DNA of 64,000 nucleotides from Odontocerum albicorne (Eukaryota; Arthropoda; Insecta; Trichoptera; Odontoceridae). The notes beneath the pieces are model-generated. The model made no database searches. It was not told where the DNA came from and saw nothing but the letters and a program-made list of their open reading frames with translations. The stretch is from the NCBI GenBank assembly GCA_949825065.1, contig OX463847.1, forward strand, positions 33,321,164 to 33,385,163, given 5' to 3'. This document shows, piece by piece, positions 50,173-60,309 of this stretch. Both the position numbers and the translations under genes were made by a program. Every line of letters begins with the position of its first letter. Position 1 is the first letter of the stretch.

Positions 50173-50907
50173 GTGATAAGCAGGGCTGCGGAGTCGGAGT
50201 CGTGGAGTCGGAACATTTTAGGTGGAGTCGGAGTCGGAGTCGGAAAAAATCGACCGACTCCGTTTAATTATTTTAACATTTTCTTTAACTCATCCAATGC
50301 TGAGAACACGCGCGGCGTGTCCATGCCTAAATATTGTTAGTGTATTATATCAGCATACGATATTCGTTCATTACTATACTTCGGAAGATGCCGCCGCATT
50401 CGGGCGTTCTCAAAAATCTTGTGTTCTATTCAATATTGAATAAAAAAAATAATAAACAATATAAATAAGATTTAGTTAACGTATGAAAACAAATGAAGCA
50501 ACCTTTTAATTTTAAAGTGTTTTCTTATTTTTTTAATACCTACCTGTGTTGTTTTTCTAATTATTTTAAAAGTTTTATTTAATTCTTTTTTTAAATATTA
50601 ATATATATTTTTAATATTATTTTTGTGTGAAGATATTGCTTAATGCGTATTGTTTATATATATTTTTTATTAAATTGTTTCATTTGTGTACGAATATAAT
50701 TAATTTTTTATTTATACCTGTATCCATTATTAATAAGTCAATATAAATACATTAGGTAGACGCAGTAAATTATAAAATAAAATAAAAATTGAAGTCAGAG
50801 TCAAGAGTTGGAGTCGGAGTCGGAGTCGGTGTCGGAGTATAAAATAAAGCCGGAGTCGGAGTCGGAGTCGGTAAATTTTCATCCGACTCCACAGCCCTGG
50901 TGATAAG
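50173..50907. mobile_element. Non-autonomous hAT-type transposon with TSDs
   Basis: The element spans 50181-50899. Its ends, CAGGGCTGCGGAGTCGG and CCGACTCCACAGCCCTG, are inverted repeats. It is flanked by the identical 8-bp sequence GTGATAAG (50173-50180 and 50900-50907), as expected for hAT-superfamily insertion. Arrays of the hexamer GGAGTC lie just inside both ends, about 10 units on each side with variants. The 500-bp interior is A+T-rich with no transposase frame. A deletion derivative depending on a transposase from elsewhere is the simplest reading. Confidence 0.88.
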
Positions 50908-51089
50908 TCTTGATAGTTCCGTTCAATATCACAATCACTCACGCTTTTATGAGGTATGGATGTTCCCATCCAGAGTAACCAACAATAGAAGAGCAAAATC
51001 TACTTTATTATCAACGCGACATCGCTTCTAACAAAAAAAAAGGCAAAAGAGATTTTGAAAAAAATGTTATGATAAATCCATATGATACT

Positions 51090-51400
51090 TATTTAAATTT
51101 TTTTTCTTCTACGATATCGAATTTTAAGTCCGTCGTCACTACCATTCTTTTCACACTCAGATGTGTTGCCATCAAAGAAGAAGCTCCTCTGGGCAGATTC
51201 ATTTTCATCACAACGTGACGTCACGCTTGTAAAAAAATAAAGATTTCGATCTTTTAATGTAGATCGCGCTGGATGGGAACTTATTTTATCATCCATAACA
51301 GCTTGGGGAGTTGACCTGAACATAACTGAATATAATTGTTTTATATTTTCGTTGCTTACCGTACAACCTAACGGGATTTCTGCTAGACGACAATCTCTTT
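51090..51400 (-). repeat. Dispersed repeat B, copy 2
   Basis: Shares TAGATCGCGCTGG, a TTATTTTATCATCC block and flanking order with 26540-26760. A 104-codon minus-strand frame crosses it, but nothing about it indicates a known protein. Confidence 0.5.
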
Positions 51401-51465
51401 CCATCAATCAGAAATACATGGAATATACTTAAAGTGAAAATAAACTAGATTTTTTTTAAAATAAA

Positions 51466-51548
51466 TCGGGTTCCAGCAGGAATGAAATCCGTAACTCTCG
51501 GGTCGGAAGACAAGTATCTTACCAACTAAGCTATCAAGGTCGTTATTA
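51466..51548 (-). repeat. SINE tRNA-like head
   Basis: Minus strand: CGACCTTGATAGCTTAGTTG, GTAAGATACTTGTCTTCCG and a box B-like ACGGATTTCATTCC. No body follows. It ends 17 bp from the mariner insertion's TA target site. Confidence 0.7.
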
Positions 51549-51564
51549 CCTTTCAAAAGTCAAA

Positions 51565-52854
51565 TATTAGGTCGTTACATATGAAATTGGCGTTTTGTTT
51601 GGGAGGAACATAAAGTTGATTTTTTTTTAATATAATATATTTATTTAATCAAAGTATGTACCATTGCTATCTATGCACTTTTGCCATCTCATAGGTAGTT
51701 CATCGATCCCTTTACTAAAAAAACCATTCGGACGGGAATCAATAAAATCTTTGAAGTCGGTTTGGACTGCCCCATCGCAGTTGAATTTTTTCCCTTGCAA
51801 GAAGTTATCCAAATTTCGAAAAAAATAGTAATCTGTTGGGGCAAGGTCCGGAGAGTACGGTGGATGTCTTAGACATTGCAATTGAAGCTCTTCTAATTTG
51901 GTAGCCGTCTGTTGTGCAGTGTGTGGTCTAGCGTTATCATGAAGCAGCAGTGGCCTAGAGCGATTAACCAGCCTCGGTTGTTTAGCAGCTAGCTTTTCCA
52001 TCATGGTTTGCAGTTGCTGACAATAGACATCTGCCGTAATCGTCTGGCCAGATTTAAGAAAGCTGTAGTGAACGACACCAGCACTAGTCCACCAAACGCT
52101 CACAAGTAACTTTTTTGGAGTCAATTTTCGCTTGGGGCATGGTTTGGCTGGTTCGGCAGGGTTCAGCCATTGCGATGAGCGCTTCCGATTATCATACAGG
52201 ATCCACTTTTCATCACAGGTAATGATTCGATTCAAAATCCCTTCATTATTGTGCCGGTTGAGTAATGCAACGCAGCAGTCAACGCGCGTTTGTTGATTTG
52301 CTTCACTCAATTCGTGAGGTACCCACCTTTCAAGCTTTTTCACCTTCCCAATTTGCTTCAAGTGGATTAAAACAGTTTTATCACTAACACCGCAGCCTGC
52401 AGCTAACTCGGACGTGGTTTGCGATGGATCCGCTTCCACAATAGCCTTCAATTCTTCATTATCAACTTTGGTCTCCGGCCGTCCACGGGGCTTTTTCTGC
52501 AGGTCGAAATTTCCAGAACGAAAACGTTGGAACCAAAAACGCACTGTGTTTTCTTTTGCGGCACCGTCGCCATACACATCATTAATCCTTCGAGCCGTTT
52601 CTGCAGCACTGGTGCCACGGTGGAACTCGTACTCGTAAATAACGCGATATTTCAAGTTTTCCATTTTGTAAACTGAGTGACGCAAAGAAAAAAACAATTG
52701 AGGAAAAAACAAATGAATTATAATTTTCGAAACACAAATACTTGAGTAAATAGCTGTATAAATTTTAATTTGGAATTCCTAACCAAAGAGAAGATATTTG
52801 AGATCAAAGTTGCCAGTACGGCAAAATGCCAATTTCATATGTAAGGACCTAATA
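51565..52854 (-). mobile_element. Complete mariner transposon
   Basis: A 1286-bp element at 51567-52852. Its 31-bp terminal inverted repeats (TTAGGTCGTTACATATGAAA... and the complement at 52822-52852) differ at two positions. TA dinucleotides flank both ends (51565-51566, 52853-52854), the standard mariner target duplication. Size, ends and the single open reading frame are all normal for an autonomous copy. Confidence 0.96.
51645..52664 (-). CDS. Mariner transposase, DD34D, intact
   Basis: Cut-and-paste transposase of the mariner family, acting in the nucleus on its own terminal repeats. 339 codons from the ATG at 52664 to TAA at 51645; an upstream in-frame ATG (52712) would add 16 residues, but the MENLKYRVIYEYEFHRGTSA start fits the family. 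N-terminal helix-turn-helix domains span about residues 1-110 (FHRGTSAAETARRINDVYGD, FQRFRSGNFDL, then PRGRPE at 59-64). The WVPHEL linker is at 114-119. The catalytic triad is Asp151 (ITCDEKW), Asp243 (LHDNARPH) and Asp278 (YSPDLAPTDYYFF), with 34 residues between the last two. Length is normal (about 345 in the family). No stop or frameshift was found. The Cys before Asp151 replaces the more usual Gly. Likely functional or very recently so. Confidence 0.97.
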   Translation of the reverse strand: MENLKYRVIYEYEFHRGTSAAETARRINDVYGDGAAKENTVRFWFQRFRSGNFDLQKKPRGRPETKVDNEELKAIVEADPSQTTSELAAGCGVSDKTVLIHLKQIGKVKKLERWVPHELSEANQQTRVDCCVALLNRHNNEGILNRIITCDEKWILYDNRKRSSQWLNPAEPAKPCPKRKLTPKKLLVSVWWTSAGVVHYSFLKSGQTITADVYCQQLQTMMEKLAAKQPRLVNRSRPLLLHDNARPHTAQQTATKLEELQLQCLRHPPYSPDLAPTDYYFFRNLDNFLQGKKFNCDGAVQTDFKDFIDSRPNGFFSKGIDELPMRWQKCIDSNGTYFD

Positions 52855-53549
52855 TATGTGTATCGCTTTCATAAGTCACCACTTGGAGTTGATTTGAGGG
52901 AATAAAAATCAAGAACATTGAAATAAATACGTATTCATTTGGATAGTTGAAAGTAATTGTTGCGTAACAATAGATACGTACCATACTTACGAGTACATAT
53001 AAAAAGCCGGGTTGAGTTTTGTTTCTACATAAAAATTAACATTTGTCGAAATTATTTGATAACGTAACGTTTAATATCTTTAATGAAGTTTTAATATTTA
53101 CAGAACACTCAAATAATTGATTAAGCTCGGATTATATCATGTATATTTGTCCGGATTTTCTGTAGAGAAAATCTCACTCGCATAAAGCGTTCAATATTTT
53201 AGGGCATTAAAAAATAACACGTAATATATATATCCATTTTCAATCACACATTGTGTTGGGTTTAAAAGCTTTTTTGCATGAGATCCGAATAATGGATGTT
53301 TTTATTTTATTTACACCCACTTTTCATATTCGCATTAAAATGAACAGGTAACTGTGAATTTGGAGATTTTTCACAAAAAAAGTCGTGATTTATGTTTTAA
53401 TTTACGCTAAAACATAATTAAACATATGATTTATTTTAGAAACAGTAGCATATGAATTTAAGGATATAAATAAGTGGATAACTGTTTTTTGTGCCTGCGC
53501 CAAAATAGATATGTCATAAGTTATACCTAATCATGCTTATTTGTATATT
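52855..53549. other. A+T-rich, nothing recognised
   Basis: No gene or repeat identified; TACGAGTA at 52988-52995. Confidence 0.5.
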
Positions 53550-53610
53550 TAGTAAGCTGGAGATTTTATTTCCTGAGTAGCAGTCTCTTCCAGATAACCA
53601 GACTGTAGTC
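53550..53610 (-). repeat. Possible SINE remnant
   Basis: The minus strand reads ACAGTCTGGTTATCTGGAAG followed by AGACTGCTACTCAGG, resembling the SINE body (CTGGTTGxCTGGAAGAGATTGCC) with many changes. Weak. Confidence 0.35.
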
Positions 53611-53751
53611 GCTTCAATAATACGGGATTGAGGATCGTATTAATGATATTTTTTTTACAAACACGAGTACAAGGAAAACAAAATTATAAATAAACGAAAT
53701 GTATGGATCAAAAGTTTATCTTTTATTTATAAGTAGCAGGATCTTCAAAAT

Positions 53752-54009
53752 ACCAGAATTGACAGTAAAGAATAATGTATCAATACAAAACGGTGTGACA
53801 ATAAAGAAACAGTAAAAATCGATGTGACAACAAACGACGATATGAACCTAAAGGACGCTGTGGCAGTAAAGAATAATGTAAAATTAAAGGATGTTATGAC
53901 AATAAATGATATGAGAGTAAAAGATAATACGATTGCAAAGAACAATATGACGGTAAAGAACGATGTGACAGTAAAGGATTCCAGTGTGACGGATCGGAAA
54001 AATCAATAG
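53752..54009 (+). repeat. Degenerate tandem repeat, open frame
   Basis: Imperfect repeats of about 18-27 bp built on GTAAAGAATAATGTGACA. From 53824 to 54009 the frame is open and reads NLKDAVAVKNNVKLKDVMTI, NDMRVKDNTIAKNNMTVKND, VTVKDSSVTDRKNQ, a pattern of V-K-(D/N)-(N/D)-(V/M). The frame has no ATG at its start and a stop further upstream, so a gene is unlikely. Confidence 0.7.
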
Positions 54010-55224
54010 GCAATATCTGGTTAAGCCGAAACTCGAATGATTTTACCAAATAGAAGTTACTTTATTTCATGTTTCACAAACATTTTTAAGCGTGTTGGAG
54101 CAACCATATTTTAGATTTTTTTGCGAAAGAGCGTTAGTAAATTTGTCACATTTTGTGTGTAAACTTACAAAATTGATAAAATTTATTACGTATGCAAACC
54201 AAGTTACCTAATTACGAGATTTTTTATGGCGGTAATTAATTTTCAGCTTCAAACAACTGTAGTCTTAATAAACCATAAATTCCAGAAAAGCTTGATGTTG
54301 AAAAAAGTTTGGGAAGGTGAATTGAAATATTTTTATTAGCTTATTCTTTTTACGTGTCCGAGTCATGAGAGTAATTCTATCATAATTAAGTTCGAGACAC
54401 AAGTTTCTAATGTGCGAGTACAATTCTTGTAAAACGAATTCAACTCTTCCTGTTCAAATAAATTGAAGTTAACACGAATTTCACTTATATTCATGCTCGC
54501 GATTACGATTTATGGCCTAGATCAAATTTCTTCCTTCGAGCATCTATCGTCTGCCCACATGGAAGCTGATATGCGAATTGTGGCAGTATCAGCTTTCACC
54601 TTGCCACTTCATCTCTTTTATTAGACGCCACGACTTCTGCAGCCAGACACATGACCGAGTGTCGTTAGTTTTTTAATGATTTCTGGTCATATTCAGATCA
54701 TGTGACTTAAGGATCCGAGTATAGGTTATAAGCAAACAAGAAAAATTATTTTGAGAATATTAAAGATAGATTCTTTTTCATATCGATCGTACTACGCGAT
54801 GATTCTACCACTTCTCAAAAACATAACATATCTCCTTTCTTTAACTCCAAATATGTTAAAGATTTTTTTTATGAAGTTTATAAAAAATGGCATTACTCGA
54901 AGTGAATAGCAGATATCAAGCGTAAAATAATACGAATCCCTGTGGTTCATTTTTGGAATCAAGTAGACTCCAACCCCTTCCGGTGATATGGAGTACGTGA
55001 AACTTCACGCCGATATTTTATACACACTTCCTATTCCTAACTACATTGTTAGTAATCTAACGGAGTTCGTATTATTGTGTCTTATGAGATACAAATACTA
55101 GTATTATATTCAAAGAGAAGCAGAACTTTAAGGTAGATTTTATATACATATATTAAGAATAAATTTGTTGTTCCAAATCGATCCAATAAAGTGAGTATTA
55201 TGACGTGACTTATGCTATTGCTCG
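54010..55224. other. Unassigned, denser island at 54540-54700
   Basis: No gene. The 54540-54700 part is richer in G+C, with the inverted pair AAGCTGATA/TATCAGCTT (about 54562-54594). The rest is A+T-rich. Confidence 0.45.
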
Positions 55225-55650
55225 TTTTATGGCATGGAATCGTCTGCATTTAAGTGTCCGAGATATGCAGCTTCAGTAAGCACTTGAATACAATTGTTTT
55301 TTTTTTGGGAGATCTTATCAAAATGTATGATTATCTAAGAGCACTACACTACCTAAATCCGAAAATCTTACTATTACATCGAAAGATCTACTACGGTTAC
55401 TTTGCAGTTCGTTTCCTTTGGTAAGTTTAATTTTTAATTATGTTTTTCTTAACATATGTAAATGTGGAGAAATATCTTATCTCATAATATCTTAGCTATC
55501 ATAGTTACACCTAATTTATTTTATTTTTTTGTAATGTTTTTAATATTAAAAAAAAACAGTCGGTTCAATGCTCAAGTTAGGATGCCCTTGAGGAGAGACT
55601 GCTCTAAAAAACGGCGCTATGTAACTTATTATTTTATTATAATTATAAAT
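55225..55650 (+). pseudogene. CR1/Jockey-like LINE 3' fragment
   Basis: Contains MAWNRLHLSVRDMQLQ, a stop, then ALEYN, a damaged version of the C-terminal AWNGLPVSVRYMGGMRSFRK block at 3.4 kb. It continues through 3' untranslated sequence to the tail CCCTTGAGGAGAGACTGCTC, TAAAAAACGGCGCTATG and an ATT-rich end. It shows that the protein tail and the nucleotide tail belong to one element. Confidence 0.75.
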
Positions 55651-55764
55651 ACTTCTAATAACACCAAACAATGATAGACAATTGATGAAATTGTAAACAC
55701 ATAAAGGGGGTACGTAAGCATATATGACAATATGCGTGGATGTAGACTAATCCAAAATGAAATG

Positions 55765-56190
55765 CTTGGATTGAAAGGTATGAAGAGTTCAATCAGCCTA
55801 TTCCAAATGGATAAGGCCTTTCAAAATATCATTAACTTGATCCAATCACACTTTCTTTGCTCTTCCTCTCTCATGTCTTCCAATCAAATTTGGACTGTAT
55901 GTTTTGTTAGTCTTTCTACGGTCATTCGTTGTACATGTTCAAATCGTATGAGGGCGCTCTTGTTCATCTTACTCAACGCATCAGCTTCATGTTCACATTC
56001 GTCCCAAATCACTTTATTTCGTATTCTGTTATACATTGCCACCCCATGCATTTTTCTCAAAGCATGCATTTTTTCAGCATTTATTCGGTTCCTATCAGTC
56101 ATTTTCCACGTCCACGTTTCACTCCCATACATCAAAGCTGGCACCAAAATACTATATTAAACTATGATTTTGGATACTATCAAAGTCAGC
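55765..56190 (-). pseudogene. RTE-like LINE C-terminal fragment
   Basis: The minus-strand frame at 55884-56147 reads VPALMYGSETWTWKMTDRNR, INAEKMHALRKMHGVAMYNR, IRNKVIWDECEHEADALSKM and RFEHVQRMTVERLTK. These are the contiguous C-terminal blocks of an RTE-like reverse transcriptase (LMYGSETWTW, RNRINAxEMRALRK, RIRNKVIRDEC). One of the clearest copies. The palm is missing upstream. Confidence 0.9.
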
Positions 56191-56810
56191 TAAGATAATC
56201 TGAAAATCTGTAATTTTGGAAAAAAAAATAATACAGTTTACATCTCCGATATTAAACCTTAATGCTTATATATTCCCTTAACGTGATAAATAAATACGAC
56301 CCAAAGTTAGCAGCCATGGTAGCAAATGAAACCAGTTATCTACAGCAAGATGATGGTGGATTGGGATCTTAAGAAGCCTCAACATTATAATAGTTAACAT
56401 CATCTCGCATCATATCCGGCGGGAAGTAAGCTGGCGATGGAGTGCGGATAACGCGATCCCGTACCCTCTTAATGACGGGTTCTTGGCACACCCTGGTCCA
56501 TGATAGATCGTTACATATTCAGGGGTCTATTATTCAACTTGTGGAACTTAGGGTACAACAAGCTCGTTAAAGGTGTGAGTTGTAGATACTGGTTGAGTTT
56601 TCAATTTAAAGTTAATATTTTGGCAGTAGAAGGCTACTTTTTACGTGGACGCTGTCCATGCTGTTGGAGATTTGAGTGTTTTGCGTTTTTTTTTATTTTA
56701 GTATTATTTTTTGTTCTACAGATTTTGTTTCAAATTTTTACTCTTTGTATCTCATAATTAAAAATGTAATCATTGATTTGGTATTTATATTGAAAACTCC
56801 ATTTCGTTAC
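56191..56810. other. Unassigned; G+C-richer block 56300-56515
   Basis: A block around TCCGGCGGGAAGTAAGCTGG and GGCACACCCTGGTCCATG is compact and G+C-rich, probably the 3' part of an unidentified retroelement. No frame of note; the rest is A+T-rich. Confidence 0.4.
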
Positions 56811-56998
56811 AGAATTATTTGACACTTAAACAAGAAAAAAACTCCACACAGTAACTTAAATTAAAGTGACAGATCTGTTTCGATTCACAAAAACATTGTC
56901 AAACTGTTTGACAATGCTTTTGTAAACCGAAACAGGTTTCTCACTTTAATTTAAGTTATTGTGTAGAATGTTTTCACATTTAAGTATCAAATCATTCT
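56811..56998. mobile_element. Foldback MITE, copy 2
   Basis: The arms are near-complementary over their whole length, centred near 56905 (GTCAAACTGTTTGACAA). Shared blocks include TAACTTAAATTAAAGTGA and its complement, and ACAGATCTGTTTCG against CGAAACAGGTTT. Related to 18049-18178. No clear target duplication. Confidence 0.75.
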
Positions 56999-57291
56999 GC
57001 ATTAAAAACCTACTTAATTTGAGTGGAAAAGCAGACCGTTGAATACAACTTCATAACGATATGAAAACCCTTGTTTTTTTATATTAAGTTCTATGTTTCC
57101 AGGTTAGATTTACCATAAAGTTGAATGATTCATTAACTATAAATTCCATGTGATTGTCCTAAAACCCAAAACCGAAAACAATGTTGTCTACCAGCCACGC
57201 TTTTTAATTTTTCCGTATCATCAATTCGGATGTGTTGAAGGGTAATAATATACGAGTATGAATAAAAAAAGAATAAACAACTATTTATTTG
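56999..57291. other. A+T-rich gap
   Basis: Nothing coding; a short similarity to dispersed repeat A at about 57200-57240 and TACGAGTA at 57251-57258. Confidence 0.45.
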
Positions 57292-57488
57292 TTGTATAAG
57301 GCCTTTCAGAGTGTTGTGCCCCGTTTGGTTTGGCTTATGATGCTGACGTTTCGAAAACGTTTCAGTTTTTATCTTCATACGAAGTTGCTTAAAAAAGCCC
57401 TGAAGATGAAAACTGCAACGTTTTCGAAATGTCGGCATCACAAGCCACCAAACCACGCGGTGTAACCATTTAAAAAGGCTTTATACAA
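57292..57488. mobile_element. Inverted-repeat element with hammerhead-like core
   Basis: Imperfect palindrome with ends TTGTATAA/TTATACAA. The right arm contains CTGAAGA (57400-57406), a 6-bp stem GAAAAC/GTTTTC (57408-57413 with 57420-57425), GAAA (57426-57429), a minimal TG-TCGG-CA hairpin, and then TC with predicted cleavage after 57439. The left arm carries the same block in complement, with changes. This matches the hammerhead layout CUGANGA - stem II - GAAA - stem III - UH, with one extra U before stem II. Hammerheads in paired terminal repeats are described in Penelope-like elements. No protein sequence is attached. Confidence 0.65.
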
Positions 57489-58308
57489 TTGATACTAAGA
57501 ACCGCGAAAGCCTCACAACTATTTATTTATTTGTCATAGTATTTTAATAAATACATGCAAAATGATTCAATTAAAACATGCTTGTTTTAATTTCTTAGAG
57601 AATTGCAATTGTTTTACGTTACAAAAATTATTGTTTCACGTTACAAGTCTACAAAAACTTGAAGTAAATAAACTATTAAGTCATGATTAAAACGCTTAGA
57701 TATCATGTTTATTTAGATGGGAAAAAGGAAATCAGGAAGCGTTTTACACTACAAATTATACTAACTGCAAGAAGCGATTCATTACCGTGAAATATTGTAA
57801 AAACTTTGCAAAACGCAACATAATTTAAATTCACAAAGTTTCGGTTTGACTTACAAATATGATAAAAACTTTAATTTTGTAAAGAGTACAAAGTTTACGG
57901 AAAGTTTCGAAGAATTTATAACGAAAGTGCTGGAAAAAGAGATTTCCTGAAATCACAGATATTTTACCCCTCGGTAATTATGTAAAATATTATATTATTT
58001 ATGCATATCTTTTGAAAAATAAGAATTATTTTTAATTAAAAAATGTAACTTACACCACATCGATTGTTTTAGATTTATTTGATTTTTTTGCAATAATCAT
58101 AGTTTTTGCAATAATCGTAGTTTTCTCATTTAAAAAATTTTCTTCTTTATTTCTATGCACATTTAAATATTTTTACTTTTTAGTGAGGAATTTTGTTTGC
58201 CAAAGTATGCCTTTTATTTTATATAAAAATATGTGATACTTTCAACTTGTCTTAATGTAGACCGCTAAACAGAGGAAGCGATCTTTAAAATTTGTCTCGA
58301 AGTTTTTA
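57489..58308. other. A+T-rich, nothing recognised
   Basis: No gene or repeat was recognised. Confidence 0.5.
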
Positions 58309-58435
58309 ATAACAGTGGCCTAGTTGGTAAGATGACTGCCCCCCAGCCTGGGGGTTTTTAAGTTTTGGTTAACATCTTTCTGAACGTTGGAAAAAATCGC
58401 CACATGGCAATAAACGAAAGTGTAATACAATACAT
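58309..58435 (+). repeat. tRNA-derived SINE, degraded
   Basis: Head AACAGTGGCCTAGTTGGTAA is well preserved; box B is degraded. The body is internally deleted to CATCTTTCTGAACGTTGG, then TCGCCACATGGCAATAA and a TAATACAATAC end. Confidence 0.75.
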
Positions 58436-58604
58436 AAGACAACGCAACCTTATCACCTTACTTGTAGCATTTTTTTTAAATATCTGCCCAAACATCAGAG
58501 GTTGCATTAATGGTGTCAATAGTTTGATTATCATTTCTGAAATCACGATTTCAAACATATTCAAAGATTGAAAGAATTCATATAGTGGCGATGAATAGTT
58601 TTTA

Positions 58605-59170
58605 TTAATTTACTAGCTGTAGCCCGTGAAAAATCATTAAATGTAAATGGATTAGGTAAGCTGAAAGGAGGGAAAATAAAGATTGCTGATTTTTTAGAAC
58701 GATTAGTTGTTTAATGTTTCGGTAGCCCAGAAAATCTGGGTTGCTTAATATCTCCATCGAAAGTTGAGAGAACTGACATAGTGGTTCCTTTTCATCTTCA
58801 AGAAGAACAGTTTCTCCATAGCAGCAATATTTTGATGTTTTATCAGGAGATCTCTCAGTTGCAAAATTGAGAGAATGACAGAATTGGCATTCAGTATTCA
58901 TCACACCTAAGTTATGAATTTCAATTTTGTTCTCGGCAAAGTTGTCATAATGGCTAACGTTTTCTCTCAAAACGTTGACAAAAACTACGGTATTCGCTAT
59001 ACTTTTTCAGCACGACACTTGTTCTTCAGTTTCTTACTGTTGTTGCACTTGTCGAATATTTCGTATTTTCTGAGCATGTGCTACGCGTCACTCATTGGTT
59101 TCCTGTACTGTTTGTCTTCGATAGATTCTGGATAAATTTCATCACGCTTTGCTCTGCTTTCATTTTCATG
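58605..59170 (-). pseudogene. Helitron protein N-terminal fragment
   Basis: The minus-strand frame at 58605-58970 reads HYDNFAENKIEIHNLGVMNT, ECQFCHSLNFATERSPDKTS and KYCCYGETVLLEDEKEPL. It matches the region just upstream of the helitron-like replication domain, with a CxxC (CQFC) and a CC pair (YCCYG) as in other animal Helitron proteins (HxLGxMNxECxxCHSxxF...CCxxGxVxL). Further 5' on this strand (to about 59170) frame-broken sequence includes MHENESRAKRDEIYPESIED, like the Arg/Glu-rich N-terminus of these proteins. The Rep and helicase domains are absent, and the frame ends after about 120 residues. A dead fragment. Confidence 0.7.
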
Positions 59171-59605
59171 CATTCTTATTTATTTAATTAAACAATATGA
59201 CAACAATTTTAATATTTGATGACAACAATACTTACAACACTAGACTGTTACTATGGGATTAAAAGTTTAAACGAAAATGTCATACCATGACTATAGTGAC
59301 ACCAATGCTTACGTACGTAAGTGCAATCGATTTTATAAAGTTTGATAAACAAACGCTCAATATAGTGGAATCGAAGCTATATCATTTAAGCTCCTTTTTT
59401 AAAATAACATAAAGTTTTTTCTAAATTAAGTTAATTTAAAAAAAATTAGATCATTATTTTGTTTTTGTTGATTTTATATCAAAACGATATCTAATTGACT
59501 TTGGTAGGTTTCTCCTGTGCATACTCGTACATCTGGCCTTCACCATTCGTGTTATCTTTGTTGACGATTCAATAACTACTTTAAGAACATTTAATCTCCC
59601 TTTTT
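59171..59605. other. A+T-rich, nothing recognised
   Basis: No feature apart from TACTCGTA at 59522-59529. Confidence 0.5.
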
Positions 59606-59790
59606 TTACCTGGCAAGTTTATTGCCATGTGGCAATCTCTTCCTGCCAACCAGAAATATATTTTTATAGGTCCTAAGTGTTAACCAGACTGGAACCCTAT
59701 TTTTTTTTAAATCTGGGTTCCAGCGGGGATCGAACCAACAACCTCCGGATCGGCAGACAAGTGCCTTGCCACCAGGCCACGGAGGTCGTC
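59606..59790 (-). repeat. tRNA-derived SINE, best copy
   Basis: Minus strand: GACCTCCGTGGCCTGGTGGC, AAGGCACTTGTCTGCC, then a strong box B GGTTCGATCCCCGC and GGAACCCAG. The body has GGGTTCCAGTCTGG, TTGGCAGGAAGAGATTGCC, the perfect hairpin TTGCCACATGGCAA, and ends AATAAACTTGCCAGG. The head resembles a tRNA in boxes A and B, spacing and length (about 72 nt), so Pol III transcription is likely for active copies. Confidence 0.88.
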
Positions 59791-60302
59791 ATGAAACATT
59801 ACGACTAAGGCCCGTATTCATAGTCCGACTATAAAAATATGTTGTCTGGAAAATAGGTTAATATTTCTTGGAGGGATGTCGTTAGGACAAATTTTTCGTG
59901 GTTTATTTCATTCGAAACGCGTTGAATGTATATTATTAGGAAGTGCAATCGGTAGGGGAATTTTTGGCAAGTGTTTATCCAAATTGTTTGAGTTTTTATG
60001 ACGTAATTATGAAGACAGAAAAAATATTGTTTTCTTTTCGGTGCTTTAGATTTTTTAACTATCGCAAAAGAAAAAAATGCGACGCGAACGAAAAAACATA
60101 TGTTTTGTACATGACGACGATGGAGTAAGTAAGGCGGTTTTTAAGCAAACTAGTGAAGATGTAAATCTTAGATCGGTTGGTAGCTGGTTTCATTGTGTTA
60201 TAATATGAACAGTTAACGACGACGAAGATTCATTAACAACGAATGTTCATCGATGAAACACATAGTAATTCAATTCACTTACACGTTGATGATTCAGTTC
60301 AT
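59791..60302. other. No feature recognised
   Basis: A less A+T-rich unassigned segment; the 61-codon plus-strand frame at 59943-60128 has no recognised motif. Confidence 0.45.
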
Positions 60303-60309
60303 ACACTCA

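Noticed and set aside
51093..51407. A 104-codon minus-strand frame as a host gene
   Set aside because: The nucleotide sequence partly recurs at 26.5-26.8 kb, so it belongs to a dispersed repeat.
51645..52712. Upstream start codon of the mariner transposase (355 residues)
   Set aside because: The extra 16 residues are not expected for the family; the ATG at 52664 gives the typical N-terminus.
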